A stretch of DNA of 64,000 bases from contig NCEU01000001.1 of the NCBI GenBank assembly GCA_002280855.1, positions 372,001 through 436,000 on the forward strand, read 5' to 3'. The notes beneath the pieces were generated by a model that ran no database searches, was not told the origin of the DNA, and worked only from the letters and a program-made list of their open reading frames with translations. Positions 1-8,865 of the stretch are shown piece by piece (within the stretch, counting starts at the first letter, position 1; every line of letters starts with the position of its first letter). The position numbers and the translations under genes are program-made. The stretch comes from Sphingomonadales bacterium 32-65-25. Lineage in GTDB: Bacteria > Pseudomonadota > Alphaproteobacteria > Sphingomonadales > Sphingomonadaceae.

Positions 1-9
1 GGCTATCGC

Positions 10-1905
10 ATGAGGCGCACAGCAGCCCTGATTGCCCTGGTTCTGGCTGGCCCGGCCGCCGCCATCACCGTGCCGCCGGCGCTGATGCCGCCAACACCGC
101 CGCCGCTCACCACCCTGCCTCCCGCCGCGCAACCGATGCAGACGGTGACAGGCCTGCACACCGGCATCACCCCGCGCCAGCGCATGGTGCCGCCACAATT
201 GACCGAGGAGGAACGCGGCGCGTTCCGGCAGGTCTTCCTCGATCTCGATGCCGGCCGCTACACGGTGACCGAGCGCGCGCTGAGCGCTCTGCCCGCCAGC
301 CTGCTCAGCGAAACCGCCCGCGCAGCCCTGATCGTCGCACGCGGCACCGGCAAGCTGACGCGGGCCGAGCTTGTTGCCTGGCTCACCGCCAATCCAGATC
401 TTCCGCTGTCGCCAAAGGTCGCCCGCCTTGCCGAAGCGCTGCCCGGCGCCGATGCCGCGCCGCTGCCGCTGCTGCCGGAAGTGCGCCCGTTTCGCACCGC
501 CAGCGCCGCCAGCTTCCGCACGGAAAGCCTGCCCGCCGATGCCGAGCTTGCCGCCCGGCTGAAGCCGTTGCTGGCGGCCGATCACAATGACGAGGCGGAG
601 CGGCTGTGGCTGGCACAGGCGCCGGCGCTGTCGCCCTTCGCCCGCGCCGATCTCGCGGCCCGCATCGCCTGGAACCATTATCGCATGGGCGATGATCTCG
701 CCGCCTGGCGCATGGGACTCGAAGCAACCGCAGGTTTGGGCCAAGGCGCGTCAGACGGCGCGTGGACCGCCGGACTGGCCGCCTTCCGCCTCGGCCGCTG
801 GCGCGATGCCGCCGAAGCCTTTGATCGGGTGACGATGGGCCGCGAAGACACGCGGGCGGCTGCGGCCTTCTGGGCCGGCCGCAGTTGGGGTCTGGCCGGC
901 AACGAAGCCAACCGCAAGGCCCGGCTGGCCCAAGCTGCCACCTCGGTCGCCAGCTTCTATGGCCTGCTCGCCCGCCGCTCGCTGGGCGTGGACCAGGGTC
1001 TGGATTGGCGGGAACCCGACTTCATCACCGCAGACTGGAATTATCTGAAAGACGTGGCCGGCGCTCGCCGTGCCGCTGCCTTGGTGGAAATTGGCCAATT
1101 GGGCCTGGCAGACCGCGAACTTCGGCACCTTGCCGCCACCGCGCCGGCCAATGCCTATCCGGCGATCCTGCGGCTGGCGGCACGCCTCGATCTGCCAGCC
1201 ACGCAGTACAGCCTTGCCACCAAGCCACCGCTGGGCCTGGAAGCGCCGCTATCGGCTCGATATCCCGCGCCGGATTGGGTGCCGTTCCGCGGCTGGCGGG
1301 TGCCGCGCAGCTTGGCCTTTGCCCACGCCCTGCAGGAATCGGCCTTCATCACCACAGCCACAAGCCGCACCGGTGCCAAGGGCCTGATGCAGTTGATGCC
1401 CGACACCCGCGACCTGGTGAACCGCCGGATCCTGAAGGAAACCCCCGATGCCGCCTCCGTGGTGGGGGACATGGCAGACCCGGCCTATAATTTCGAACTG
1501 GGCCAGACCTATCTGGAGGTTCTGGGCCGCATGGGACTCACCGGCGGACTGCTGCCCAAGGTGATCGCCGCCTACAACGCCGGGCCAGGTTCGGTGCAAA
1601 CCTGGAACCGCACGCTGGATGATCAGGGCGATCCGCTGCTGTTCATCGAATCCATCCCCTATCGCGAAACCCGGCACTATGTCGAAATCGTGCTCAGGAA
1701 CCTGTGGATGTACGAACTGCGCGACGGCCATTCGCCCGCATCGATGGACGCCATCGCGCAGGGCCTTTGGCCACGCCTGCCCGGGCTGGGCGGCGAACTG
1801 GCGGTTAAGTGCGATCCACTGCCGATCCGGCCGCGCCCCGAACCCGGCAGCTTCACCCCCGAAGCCTGGCCCAGCGATGATCGCGCCGTGGCCGGCGGGA
1901 AATAG
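10..1905 (+). CDS. Exported lytic murein transglycosylase (Slt type)
   Basis: A 631-residue protein that should cleave the MurNAc-GlcNAc bond of peptidoglycan in the periplasm. Residues 1-18 form a signal peptide (charged MRR start, hydrophobic core, AAA cleavage region), followed by a proline-rich linker. The middle is an alpha-helical, alanine-rich region like the Slt70 superhelix. The catalytic SLT domain is C-terminal: the predicted acid is Glu443 in HALQESAF, followed by GAKGLMQLMPDT and the family signature AYNAGPGSV. The start gives a good signal peptide, but only nine bases lie upstream, so a start outside the window cannot be excluded. A second Slt-type gene lies at 27303-29342. Confidence 0.88.
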   Translation: MRRTAALIALVLAGPAAAITVPPALMPPTPPPLTTLPPAAQPMQTVTGLHTGITPRQRMVPPQLTEEERGAFRQVFLDLDAGRYTVTERALSALPASLLSETARAALIVARGTGKLTRAELVAWLTANPDLPLSPKVARLAEALPGADAAPLPLLPEVRPFRTASAASFRTESLPADAELAARLKPLLAADHNDEAERLWLAQAPALSPFARADLAARIAWNHYRMGDDLAAWRMGLEATAGLGQGASDGAWTAGLAAFRLGRWRDAAEAFDRVTMGREDTRAAAAFWAGRSWGLAGNEANRKARLAQAATSVASFYGLLARRSLGVDQGLDWREPDFITADWNYLKDVAGARRAAALVEIGQLGLADRELRHLAATAPANAYPAILRLAARLDLPATQYSLATKPPLGLEAPLSARYPAPDWVPFRGWRVPRSLAFAHALQESAFITTATSRTGAKGLMQLMPDTRDLVNRRILKETPDAASVVGDMADPAYNFELGQTYLEVLGRMGLTGGLLPKVIAAYNAGPGSVQTWNRTLDDQGDPLLFIESIPYRETRHYVEIVLRNLWMYELRDGHSPASMDAIAQGLWPRLPGLGGELAVKCDPLPIRPRPEPGSFTPEAWPSDDRAVAGGK

Positions 1906-1907
1906 GT

Positions 1908-2300
1908 TCAGCGCTGCTCTGTCAGGCTCAGCAGATTGCCCTCACTGTCGTTGAACCAGGCGATGCGGGTGCCGCCATCGGGCGAATTCCAGATGCCCTG
2001 CGCATCTTGGCCAAAGCCGGGATAGATCAGCATCTCGACATCTTTCGCCACCAACCCGGCCACGGCGGCGCCGGCATCATCCACCAGCCAGCCCAGCACG
2101 GGATGGGGGCCAGGCGTGAAATCCGGCAGCGCCGTCAGCCGGATGAAGCCGTCTCCACAGGGAAACTGATCGCCAAAATGGTCAATCGCCGGCGCACCAA
2201 TGCCAAGCACCGGCCCCAGCACATCGCGGTAAAAACCCCGCGCGCGTTCGCGGTCGCTCACGCAGATCATCGCCATCACCCGCGCCGCCCCTGTTGCCAT
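1908..2300 (-). CDS. VOC (glyoxalase/bleomycin-resistance fold) family protein
   Basis: A 130-residue protein with the layout of one vicinal-oxygen-chelate unit. It opens with [20 protein letters not shown], the usual beta-strand then helix of such domains, and ends with a strand containing [11 protein letters not shown], where these proteins often place a metal-ligand Glu. The substrate cannot be read from the sequence. The gene converges on the transglycosylase gene with two bases between the stop codons and diverges from moaB across 68 bases. It could be an enzyme or a binding protein. Confidence 0.75.
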   Translation of the reverse strand: MATGAARVMAMICVSDRERARGFYRDVLGPVLGIGAPAIDHFGDQFPCGDGFIRLTALPDFTPGPHPVLGWLVDDAGAAVAGLVAKDVEMLIYPGFGQDAQGIWNSPDGGTRIAWFNDSEGNLLSLTEQR

Positions 2301-2368
2301 TGCCGCAATCCTTCCCCTCGCCGTTCATCCACCATGACAAACCGGCAAGGAACAGTTTAGCGTCATTC

Positions 2369-2896
2369 ATGCCCATTGATGAGTCGATTTCCTTCGTGCC
2401 TCTGCATATCGCCGCCCTGACGGTGAGCGACACGCGCGAGGCCGCCACCGACACATCGGGCGACACGCTGGTGGCGCGGCTCACCGCTGCTGGCCATGTT
2501 CTTGCCGCCCGCGCCATTGTGAAGGACGAGGTGCCGCTGCTGGTGGCGCAACTGAACGCGTGGATTGATGACCCGGCCATCGACGTCATCATCACCACTG
2601 GCGGCACCGGCGTCACCGGCCGTGACGTCACCCCTGAAGCGCTTGATCAGGTTGCGGAAAAGATGATCCCCGGCTTTGGCGAGCTGTTCCGCTGGCTCAG
2701 CTTCCAAAGCATCGGCACCTCCACCATCCAGTCCCGCGCCTGCGCCGGCCTCGCCCGCGGCACCTATATCTTCTGCCTGCCCGGCTCCACCGGCGCCGTG
2801 AAGGACGGGTGGGACGGCATATTGGCCAGCCAATTGGATGCCCGCCACCGGCCGTGCAACTTCGTCGAGCTTTTGCCCCGTCTGCGGGAACGCTGA
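2369..2896 (+). CDS. moaB: Molybdenum cofactor biosynthesis protein MoaB
   Basis: A 175-residue MoaB/MogA-fold protein, acting in molybdopterin adenylylation for molybdenum cofactor. The molybdopterin-binding signature [16 protein letters not shown] is clear, and the N-terminal strand carries [18 protein letters not shown]. The frame is open from 2294, but the residues before Met at 2369 do not resemble the family, whose members begin just before the IAALTVSD strand. The next gene follows four bases after the stop, so the two are probably co-transcribed. A sulfite-oxidase-like molybdoprotein at 25248-25895 is a plausible user of the cofactor. Confidence 0.9.
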   Translation: MPIDESISFVPLHIAALTVSDTREAATDTSGDTLVARLTAAGHVLAARAIVKDEVPLLVAQLNAWIDDPAIDVIITTGGTGVTGRDVTPEALDQVAEKMIPGFGELFRWLSFQSIGTSTIQSRACAGLARGTYIFCLPGSTGAVKDGWDGILASQLDARHRPCNFVELLPRLRER

Positions 2897-2900
2897 GCCG

Positions 2901-3353
2901 ATGCGCTATTTCCTCGATTGCGAATTCAACGGCTTCGATGGCCCGCTCATCGCCATCGCGCTTGTGCCGGAAGGCGAGAGCGTGGGCGATTTCTATGCTG
3001 TGCTGCCCTGCCACCGCCCGCTGCGCTGGGTGCAGGAACATGTGATGCCCAAACTGGGCGCCCCGGCGCAGAGCCGCGCCGACGTGGTGGCCGCGCTTGC
3101 CGCCTATCTTGCGACCGATGCCGAACCGGTGCTGGTTGCCGACTGGCCGGAGGATATCGCCCACGCCGCTGGCTTGCTGGTGTTCAAGGGCCGCCGCATG
3201 GTGCCGCATGTGCGCTTTGATCTGATCAACCTGCCCGGCTTCGACACCGCCAGCATGAGCGCCATGCCCCACAATGCGCTGGCCGATGCCCGCGCCCTGC
3301 GCACCGAAGTCTTGACTCGCGAAGCCTTGGCATTGGGCCAGGTCGCCGCCTGA
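2901..3353 (+). CDS. Small 3'-5' exonuclease-like protein (DEDD superfamily, Rv2179c-like)
   Basis: A 150-residue protein starting MRYFLDCEFNGFDGPLI. The D-x-E pair (Asp6, Glu8) right after the first strand is exonuclease motif I, and HNALADARALRTEV near the C-terminus is motif III of the DEDDh type (His, then Asp five residues later). A central DWPEDIAH may supply another acidic ligand. The size and N-terminus resemble the Rv2179c-like exoribonuclease family. The open frame runs back to 2838, but that part overlaps moaB in another frame and has no domain. The role and substrate (RNA or DNA) are inferred from fold only. Confidence 0.7.
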   Translation: MRYFLDCEFNGFDGPLIAIALVPEGESVGDFYAVLPCHRPLRWVQEHVMPKLGAPAQSRADVVAALAAYLATDAEPVLVADWPEDIAHAAGLLVFKGRRMVPHVRFDLINLPGFDTASMSAMPHNALADARALRTEVLTREALALGQVAA

Positions 3354-3424
3354 AGCAGGTCATCAATCCTGCTGGCGCACGCGCAATGTTCCTGATACGT
3401 TCACACTCGATGGGGAGTCGGGTG

Positions 3425-3874
3425 ATGAAACTGATTGGAGCATGTCTGATGATGGCCAGCCTCACTCTGGGTAGCCCGGGCAGCGCCGCAGAAGCCACCG
3501 GCCAGTTCAGCGTGACGCTCACCGCCCTGCCCGCAGCGCCCGGCGGCGTCGCGCAGCACCGGCTGGAGAAGCACTTCAGCGGCGATCTGGCCGGCACCAG
3601 CACCGGCGTGATGATGAGCGCCGGCGATCCGGCCAATGGCATTGCCGGCTATGTCGCGATGGAGATGGTGGAGGCCACCCTCACCGGCCGCGCCGGTGGC
3701 TTCGCGCTGCAGCACAATGGGACGATGGATGCCGGCGGTCAGCAGCTCAATGTGGTCATCGTGCCTGGCTCCGGCACCGGGGCATTGGCTGGCATCAGCG
3801 GCCGCATGACCATCCGCATCGCCGGCCGGGAGCATTTCTACACGCTCAGCTATGCCCTCCCTGCCGCACCCTGA
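3425..3874 (+). CDS. Exported DUF3224-family protein
   Basis: A 149-residue protein with a signal peptide (MKLIGACLMMASLTLGSPGSAA) and then a beta-rich domain resembling DUF3224: GQFSVTLTALP, a SGDLAGTSTGVMMS segment, and a closing GTGALAGISGRMTI strand. The start at 3425 was chosen because GGGGAG at 3412-3417 sits seven bases upstream and because it gives the cleanest signal peptide; ATG codons at 3386 and 3410 lack this. Its end overlaps the next gene by 23 bases in another frame. The function is unknown. DUF3224 proteins are usually thought of as small cytosolic proteins, so the signal peptide is notable. Confidence 0.75.
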   Translation: MKLIGACLMMASLTLGSPGSAAEATGQFSVTLTALPAAPGGVAQHRLEKHFSGDLAGTSTGVMMSAGDPANGIAGYVAMEMVEATLTGRAGGFALQHNGTMDAGGQQLNVVIVPGSGTGALAGISGRMTIRIAGREHFYTLSYALPAAP

Positions 3875-4934
3875 GGCTGTGCGCGGGCGCGGCGCGACCG
3901 GGAACGCAACACCCGCCCGCTTTGGCCTCGCTACCCGCGAAGCCGATGGTGACTGGCTGGACATGGCCGCAACGGTTGACGACGCACCGCCGCCCTTGCG
4001 CACGACGGTAACGGTGGAACGCCCGCGCAGCATCATCACCCGCAACCAATCCCCCGATGTGCCGTTCGACCGCTCGATCAACGCCTATCGCGGCTGTGAG
4101 CATGGCTGCGCTTATTGTTTCGCCCGCCCCACCCATGCCTTCCACGATCTGTCGCCCGGCCTGGATTTCGAAAGCCGGCTGTTCGCCAAGCCGGACGCGC
4201 CAGCGCTGCTGAAGGCCGAACTGGGCAAACGCGGCTACGAATGCCAGCCCATAGCGCTCGGCACCAACACCGATCCCTATCAGCCCATCGAGCGCGACTG
4301 GAAGATCACCCGGCAAATCCTTGAAATATTGAACGACTGCCGTCACCCCGTCACCATCACCACCAAGTCAGAACGGGTGTGCCGCGACCTCGATATCCTC
4401 ACCGCCATGGCGACCCGCAGCCTCGCCGCGGTGATGATCAGCGTCACCACCCTCGATCCCCACCTCGCCCGGTGCATGGAACCACGCGCCGCCACACCTC
4501 CACGCCGCCTCGCCGCCATCCGCACGCTCAGCCAGGCCGGCGTGCCCGTATACGTCTCACTCTCGCCGATGATCCCGGCGATAAACGATCACGAAATCGA
4601 AGCCATCGTCGCCGCTGCTGCCGAAGCCGGCGCAGTTGGCGCATACTCTATCCCCGTGCGCCTGCCCCACGAAGTCGCGCCGCTGTTCCGCGACTGGCTG
4701 GCCACCCACTTTCCCGATCGCGCCACCCGCGTGATGCACCACATCACCACCATGCGCGGCGGCAAGGATAATGATCCGCGCTTCTTTGCGCGCTTTCAGC
4801 CGAGCGGGCCTTATGCGGCCCTGATGCGCCAGCGCTTCCACAAGGCCTGCACAACCCACGGCCTCAGCCGGGAGCGCATCCCGCTCGATTGCACGCAGTT
4901 CCGCGCGCCGGGTGATCAGCTCTCGTTGTTCTAA
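3852..4934 (+). CDS. PA0069/Rv2578c-type radical SAM protein
   Basis: A 360-residue radical S-adenosylmethionine protein. The N-terminus has RGRGATGNATPARFG, typical of the PA0069 group. The cluster motif is YRGCEHGCAYCFARP, with Cys82, Cys86 and Cys89 holding the [4Fe-4S] cluster. TNTDPYQPIE and SLSPMIPAIND are the later conserved blocks of this SplB-like subgroup. Its substrate is unknown. It starts inside the end of the DUF3224 gene (23-base overlap), suggesting translational coupling. Its stop overlaps the stop of the convergent patatin gene, the two sharing the four bases at 4931-4934. Confidence 0.88.
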   Translation: MPSLPHPEAVRGRGATGNATPARFGLATREADGDWLDMAATVDDAPPPLRTTVTVERPRSIITRNQSPDVPFDRSINAYRGCEHGCAYCFARPTHAFHDLSPGLDFESRLFAKPDAPALLKAELGKRGYECQPIALGTNTDPYQPIERDWKITRQILEILNDCRHPVTITTKSERVCRDLDILTAMATRSLAAVMISVTTLDPHLARCMEPRAATPPRRLAAIRTLSQAGVPVYVSLSPMIPAINDHEIEAIVAAAAEAGAVGAYSIPVRLPHEVAPLFRDWLATHFPDRATRVMHHITTMRGGKDNDPRFFARFQPSGPYAALMRQRFHKACTTHGLSRERIPLDCTQFRAPGDQLSLF

Positions 4935-6043
4935 CCCGGCATGCGTTCATAACGTTCGATGCGCGGCGGTGCAGCCTGCCACTGCCCGCTTGTTCCGATG
5001 CTGCGCCCGATCGCAAACAGCCGCTGCATTTCGACCGGTTCAAAACTGATCGGGCTGGGCTCCACCTCCTCGTCGGGCAGATAGGCCAAATGATAGGCGG
5101 CACCGGCATTGCGGGTCATGGTGTACACCCGACCGACCGACCGATAGGAAATCGTGCGCAGCATTTCATTCACGCTGCGGCCGATGATGCTGCCGGCGTT
5201 GGTGCCGCTCAGCGCCCTGTTGCCGACAAAGCTCACCTTGCCATTCACGATCGTCCACACATGTTCGTTGCTGCCGCGCGGATCGACCATGTAACTGCGG
5301 AACAGCAGGGCCTGCTTGATGCCGCCATCCACGTGCATGGTGGGCGGCCCATCCGATTGGCTGATGTACACGGGTGAAAACAGGCCGGGGATGGCCGCCG
5401 AAGCCGCCAATATCTGCCGATAGAGCAGCACGCGGTTCGGATCCCTGGAGCTCGCTATCCGCCCCATGTCCCACACCGTGCCGACGCCATTGTCCAGATT
5501 GGTGGTGCCCACATACAGGCGCCGGCCGGCCCGATGCGCCGCAGCCACATCATCGAGAAGCTTTTCAGTGATCATCGCCGCGATCATCCGCTCCAGCGGT
5601 CCGCGATCATAAAGTGAGGCATTTTTGGCAAAGCCGACGACGCCCCGCCGCTTCATCACGTCCTTCCGGCTGGTTTCCACATAGGCTCGGGCCAGATCGG
5701 CATCGTGGGCCGGACCCAGAAAGGCAAGCGTGGCCATCAGCGCCCCGGTGGAAATGCCGGTCACCACGTCAAACTGCGGGCGTGTGCCGGCCTGGCTCCA
5801 TCCAACCAGCACTCCAGCGCCAAAGGCGCCCAGCGATCCGCCGCCCGACAGCAACAGCACATCGTGCCGCTTGCCCACCTGACGGACCGGCGGCGGATCG
5901 CCCAGCGGTGTGCCGTCATCGTCGGCTGCCGAAACAATCGCCATTCGTGCCAGCGAGGGCGCTGCAAACAGCGGCGCCTTTGGCCTGGAGGCGCAGCTCG
6001 TCAGCACCAGCAGGCTGCAGGCAAGCATCAGGGCCGGCTTCAT
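4931..6043 (-). CDS. Patatin-like phospholipase, predicted lipoprotein
   Basis: A 370-residue protein with a lipoprotein signal: hydrophobic segment and lipobox LTSC, lipidated Cys17. The patatin domain shows the oxyanion hole GGGSLG (67-72), the nucleophile elbow GISTG (Ser98) and the catalytic Asp in VDGGIKQ, so the Ser-Asp dyad is complete. It should hydrolyse acyl esters of lipids at the membrane. The start at 6043 is supported by the lipoprotein signal; the extra 17 residues back to 6094 would bury it. It lies 57 bases downstream of the acyl-CoA synthetase gene on the same strand, so released fatty acids could be activated by that enzyme, which is an inference. Confidence 0.87.
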   Translation of the reverse strand: MKPALMLACSLLVLTSCASRPKAPLFAAPSLARMAIVSAADDDGTPLGDPPPVRQVGKRHDVLLLSGGGSLGAFGAGVLVGWSQAGTRPQFDVVTGISTGALMATLAFLGPAHDADLARAYVETSRKDVMKRRGVVGFAKNASLYDRGPLERMIAAMITEKLLDDVAAAHRAGRRLYVGTTNLDNGVGTVWDMGRIASSRDPNRVLLYRQILAASAAIPGLFSPVYISQSDGPPTMHVDGGIKQALLFRSYMVDPRGSNEHVWTIVNGKVSFVGNRALSGTNAGSIIGRSVNEMLRTISYRSVGRVYTMTRNAGAAYHLAYLPDEEVEPSPISFEPVEMQRLFAIGRSIGTSGQWQAAPPRIERYERMPG

Positions 6044-6100
6044 GTTCGCGTCCTTTTGCAGCCGTTCCCGGCGAGTCGCCGGATCGGCCACCAACCGTCC

Positions 6101-7720
6101 CTACGCGGTCGGCAGCTTATAGTCCTTGTATTGCTCGCGCAGCGCCACCTTCAGCAACTTGCCGGTGGCGGTGTGCGGCAGCCCGGGAACGATCAACACA
6201 TCATCGGGCGTCCACCATTTGGCGATGCGGCCGTCCAGATAGCCGAGTACGCTGTCCTTGGTGACCGTCGCACCCTCCTTGGGTACCACCAGCAACAGTG
6301 GCCGTTCGTCCCACTTCGGATGATGCACGCCGATCACGCAGGCTTCCGCCACGCCCGGCGCACCAACGGCGACATTTTCCAGATCGATGGACGACACCCA
6401 TTCACCGCCAGACTTGATCACATCCTTGGCGCGATCGACGATCTGCATGTAGCCAAGCGGATCCAGCGTGGCGACATCGCCCGTGTCGAACCATCCGTCT
6501 TCGAACGCGTTGGCGCCATCGCCCTTGAAATAGCTGCCGACAATCCACGGGCCCCGCACCAGCAGGCGGCCGAAAGCCACACCGTCCCGCGGCAATTCCT
6601 GGCCATCGTCGTCAACGATCTTCATTTCAACGCCGAACAGCCCACGGCCCTGCTTTATACGAACATTGAGCTCATCGGCGTAAGGCATTGCATCGGTTTC
6701 CGGAACGCCAGTACCCACGGTGCCGAGCGGAGACATTTCTGTCATCCCCCACAGCTGCAGGACGCGCACGCCGAGCTTGTCATAAGCCTCGATCATGGCG
6801 CGCGGCACAGCTGAACCACCGATGGCGGTGCGGTTCAGCTTGCCCATCGTCTCACCGGTTTTTTCCAGATGCTGCATCATGCCCAGCCAGATGGTTGGCA
6901 CGGCCAGCGCCAGATCCACCTCTTCCTCCACAATCAGCTTGTGCAGCGTTGGCGGATCGAAATTGGGGCCGCCCATCACCAGCTTCGCGCCGGCCGCAGC
7001 CGCCGTGTAGGGGATGGACCAGGCATTGGCGTGATACATCGGCGCAATCGGCAACACGACGGTGCGGGCACCCATGGCAAACACGTCGGTGGCACAGGCG
7101 GCCATGGCATGCAGCACGTTGGAACGGTGGCTGTATTGCACGCCCTTGGGATTACCGGTGGTACCGCTGGTGTAACACAGGCCCGCCGGCGCATTCTCCG
7201 CCACCTCGGTCCACGGCGCGTCCACGCTCTCAGCGGCCAGCAGCTCCTCATAGCACAGCAGGTTGAGGCTCGATTCCGGCATGTGGGCACGATCAGTGAG
7301 CAGAACGAAATGCTCTATAGTGGAAAGACTTGGGGCCAGTTTCTCAACCAGCTTCACAAACGTCAGATCGAAAAACAGCACCCGGTCTTCAGCATGGTTG
7401 GCGATGTAGATGATCTGCTCTTCAAACAGGCGCGGGTTGATGGTGTGGGCAACGCCGCCCATGCCGGAAATGCCGTACCAACTTTCAACATGGCGCCAGG
7501 TGTTCCAGGCCAGCGTGGCGATGCGATCGCCCGGCTGCATGCCCATCCGCCGCAGCGCGCCCGCCACCTGCTTGGCGCGGCCGCGAACGGTGGCCCAGTT
7601 GGTGCGATGCTTGGGCCCTTCGCAGCTCAGCGACACGATCTCGCGCTGACCATGATAAATCGCCGCGTGATCGATCAGCTTGCTCACCAGCAGCGGCCAA
7701 TCCTGCATCGTTCCCAACAT
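6101..7720 (-). CDS. Medium/long-chain fatty acid--CoA ligase (AMP-binding)
   Basis: A 539-residue ANL-superfamily adenylating enzyme that should activate a fatty acid through acyl-AMP to acyl-CoA. Visible motifs: P-loop [17 protein letters not shown], the A5-type motif [12 protein letters not shown], the hinge region GWFDTGDVA and the C-terminal [11 protein letters not shown] with the catalytic Lys. The overall sequence resembles AlkK-like enzymes, but chain length cannot be read. Three nearby ATG codons are possible; 7720 is chosen because GGGGAGGA lies about five bases before it, while the ATG at 7726 overlaps that site. Its upstream region contains the LexA-type operators described separately; whether they affect this gene is open. 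Confidence 0.87.
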   Translation of the reverse strand: MLGTMQDWPLLVSKLIDHAAIYHGQREIVSLSCEGPKHRTNWATVRGRAKQVAGALRRMGMQPGDRIATLAWNTWRHVESWYGISGMGGVAHTINPRLFEEQIIYIANHAEDRVLFFDLTFVKLVEKLAPSLSTIEHFVLLTDRAHMPESSLNLLCYEELLAAESVDAPWTEVAENAPAGLCYTSGTTGNPKGVQYSHRSNVLHAMAACATDVFAMGARTVVLPIAPMYHANAWSIPYTAAAAGAKLVMGGPNFDPPTLHKLIVEEEVDLALAVPTIWLGMMQHLEKTGETMGKLNRTAIGGSAVPRAMIEAYDKLGVRVLQLWGMTEMSPLGTVGTGVPETDAMPYADELNVRIKQGRGLFGVEMKIVDDDGQELPRDGVAFGRLLVRGPWIVGSYFKGDGANAFEDGWFDTGDVATLDPLGYMQIVDRAKDVIKSGGEWVSSIDLENVAVGAPGVAEACVIGVHHPKWDERPLLLVVPKEGATVTKDSVLGYLDGRIAKWWTPDDVLIVPGLPHTATGKLLKVALREQYKDYKLPTA

Positions 7721-7817
7721 GCGCATCCTCCCCAAGTTTCTTCATGCAGCGCGCCTTTCTGACCGCGGCACCTTGCCAATAGTTCATAGCCTCGCCGTCG
7801 AAGCGCGAAAAGGGGGC

Positions 7818-7847
7818 TTGACGAAGAGAACGTTACAGGAACATAAA
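7818..7847 (+). promoter_or_regulatory. Predicted promoter overlapping LexA-type operators
   Basis: TTGACG at 7818-7823 is a near-consensus -35 element. Seventeen or eighteen bases later comes a -10-like ACATAA (7841-7846) or CATAAA (7842-7847). The first LexA-type box lies in the spacer and -10 region and the second just downstream of the expected transcription start (about 7853). This is the usual geometry of an SOS promoter reading rightward into the small ORF at 7901. It was assigned by eye, with no experimental support. Confidence 0.5.
7828..7842. promoter_or_regulatory. LexA (SOS) operator, box 1
   Basis: Two GAAC half sites, 7828-7831 and 7839-7842, are separated by exactly seven bases. 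On the minus strand this reads GTTC-N7-GTTC, the direct-repeat operator known for LexA of alphaproteobacteria. The same arrangement is in front of recA in this window (23625-23639), which supports the reading. Box 2 lies 25 bases away centre to centre. Confidence 0.65.
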
Positions 7848-7852
7848 GCAAG

Positions 7853-7867
7853 GAACAGATAAGGAAC
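7853..7867. promoter_or_regulatory. LexA (SOS) operator, box 2
   Basis: A second GAAC-N7-GAAC (half sites 7853-7856 and 7864-7867) in the same orientation as box 1. The four half sites begin at 7828, 7839, 7853 and 7864, spaced 11, 14 and 11 bases. The last ends 33 bases before the ATG at 7901. Two intact boxes in a row make a chance match unlikely and suggest tight repression. Confidence 0.65.
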
Positions 7868-7900
7868 ATTCTGGCGATTCGTCGCTGGCAAGGGGATAAG

Positions 7901-8098
7901 ATGATGACGATGCTGTTGATGTTGCTGGCCTGTGTGGCTGCCTGGGCCCTGGTTGGCCTCATGCTGGGTGACGCCCGCCTGGCGTTGGTCGATGCCCTGC
8001 GCGGGCAACCGGTTCAAGGCGGCGGCTGGATGCCGTCGTCGGCACTGTTGGTGCGGTCGTCGATCGTCCGCCCAGTCCGGGCCTTGACCCGGGCATAG
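7901..8098 (+). CDS. Small single-pass membrane protein, predicted SOS-induced
   Basis: A 65-residue ORF. Residues 1-23 (start MMTMLLMLLACVAAWALVG) make one strong hydrophobic helix, followed by a charged, Gly/Pro- and Arg-containing tail. An AGGGG Shine-Dalgarno-like stretch at 7891-7895 sits five bases before the ATG. Third codon positions are mostly G or C, as in real genes here. Upstream are a predicted promoter and two LexA-type operators. I recognise no family. By position and shape it resembles SOS-induced small inner-membrane division inhibitors such as Caulobacter SidA, but I see no clear sequence match. Caution: the last 85 bases overlap the 3' end of pssA on the other strand, so the tail, or the whole ORF, could be spurious. 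Confidence 0.5.
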   Translation: MMTMLLMLLACVAAWALVGLMLGDARLALVDALRGQPVQGGGWMPSSALLVRSSIVRPVRALTRA

Positions 8099-8838
8099 GA
8101 GTTGATCGCCATCGGGATCGATACGGCATAAACGATGGTGATGATGGCGAGCGTTGGCCACGGATTGGTGAACAGCGCACCGGCCAGCAAGCCGATGGCC
8201 GCCAACGCCGGCAAGCGCCACGACGGCCGCAGCCGCAGCGACCCCCAGCCATAGCTTGGCAGGTTTGACACCATCAGGAACGCCACGGTGAGCGAGGTGA
8301 CGGCAACCACGCCCGCGCGCACCGCAAGATCATCAAGCGCTGATGGCGCCAGCCAGAAGTGCACATACAGTGGCGCCAGTGTCAGGCCCGCGGCTGCCGG
8401 TGCCGGTATCCCGGTCAGATAGCCGAGTTTCTTGTGCGGCTGGTCATCGGCATCGATCTGGGCATTGAACCGGGCCAACCGCAGTGCACAGGCGATGGCA
8501 TTGGCCAATGCGATCACCCAACCCAGTCGTCCCGGCAGATGCTGCAAGGCCCACAGATACAGGATCAGCGTTGGCGCCACCCCAAAGGCCGTCACGTCGG
8601 ACAGCGAATCCAGTTCGGCACCAAAGCGGCTGCTGCCCTTCAGCAACCGCGCGATGCGGCCATCGATGCCATCAAGCACACCGGCCAGCAGAACCGCGAC
8701 CACCGCCTTTTCCCATTCCCCGCCGATGGCAAAACGCACCCCGGTCAGCCCGCAGCACAAGGCCAGCACGGTCACCGCATTGGGCACGACAGCGCGCAAC
8801 GGAATGCCGCGGCGGCGAGGTGGTTCGCGGTCGATCAT
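8014..8838 (-). CDS. pssA: CDP-diacylglycerol--serine O-phosphatidyltransferase
   Basis: A 274-residue membrane enzyme that makes phosphatidylserine from CDP-diacylglycerol and serine. The CDP-alcohol phosphotransferase signature is complete: DGIDGRIARLLKGSSRFGAE followed by LDSLSD, giving the D-G-x2-A-R-x8-G-x3-D-x3-D pattern. Several hydrophobic helices follow. It lies 27 bases downstream of psd on the same strand, so the two consecutive steps to phosphatidylethanolamine are encoded together. The C-terminal tail is polar (RTIDDRTNSADDGIQPPP) and its coding region overlaps the small ORF at 7901-8098 on the opposite strand. Confidence 0.93.
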   Translation of the reverse strand: MIDREPPRRRGIPLRAVVPNAVTVLALCCGLTGVRFAIGGEWEKAVVAVLLAGVLDGIDGRIARLLKGSSRFGAELDSLSDVTAFGVAPTLILYLWALQHLPGRLGWVIALANAIACALRLARFNAQIDADDQPHKKLGYLTGIPAPAAAGLTLAPLYVHFWLAPSALDDLAVRAGVVAVTSLTVAFLMVSNLPSYGWGSLRLRPSWRLPALAAIGLLAGALFTNPWPTLAIITIVYAVSIPMAINSYARVKARTGRTIDDRTNSADDGIQPPP

Positions 8839-8865
8839 CGCTCGCGCATCAGCAGGCAGGCCCCG

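Noticed and set aside
7843..7852. Third possible LexA box from the middle half sites (7839-7842 and 7853-7856)
   Set aside because: The spacing is ten bases, not seven, so it does not match the operator rule. It is only the gap between the two true boxes.
7680..7862. 60-codon open frame over the acyl-CoA synthetase start and the SOS region
   Set aside because: It starts inside the synthetase gene on the other strand, has no ribosome binding site or domain, and ends inside the predicted operator region.
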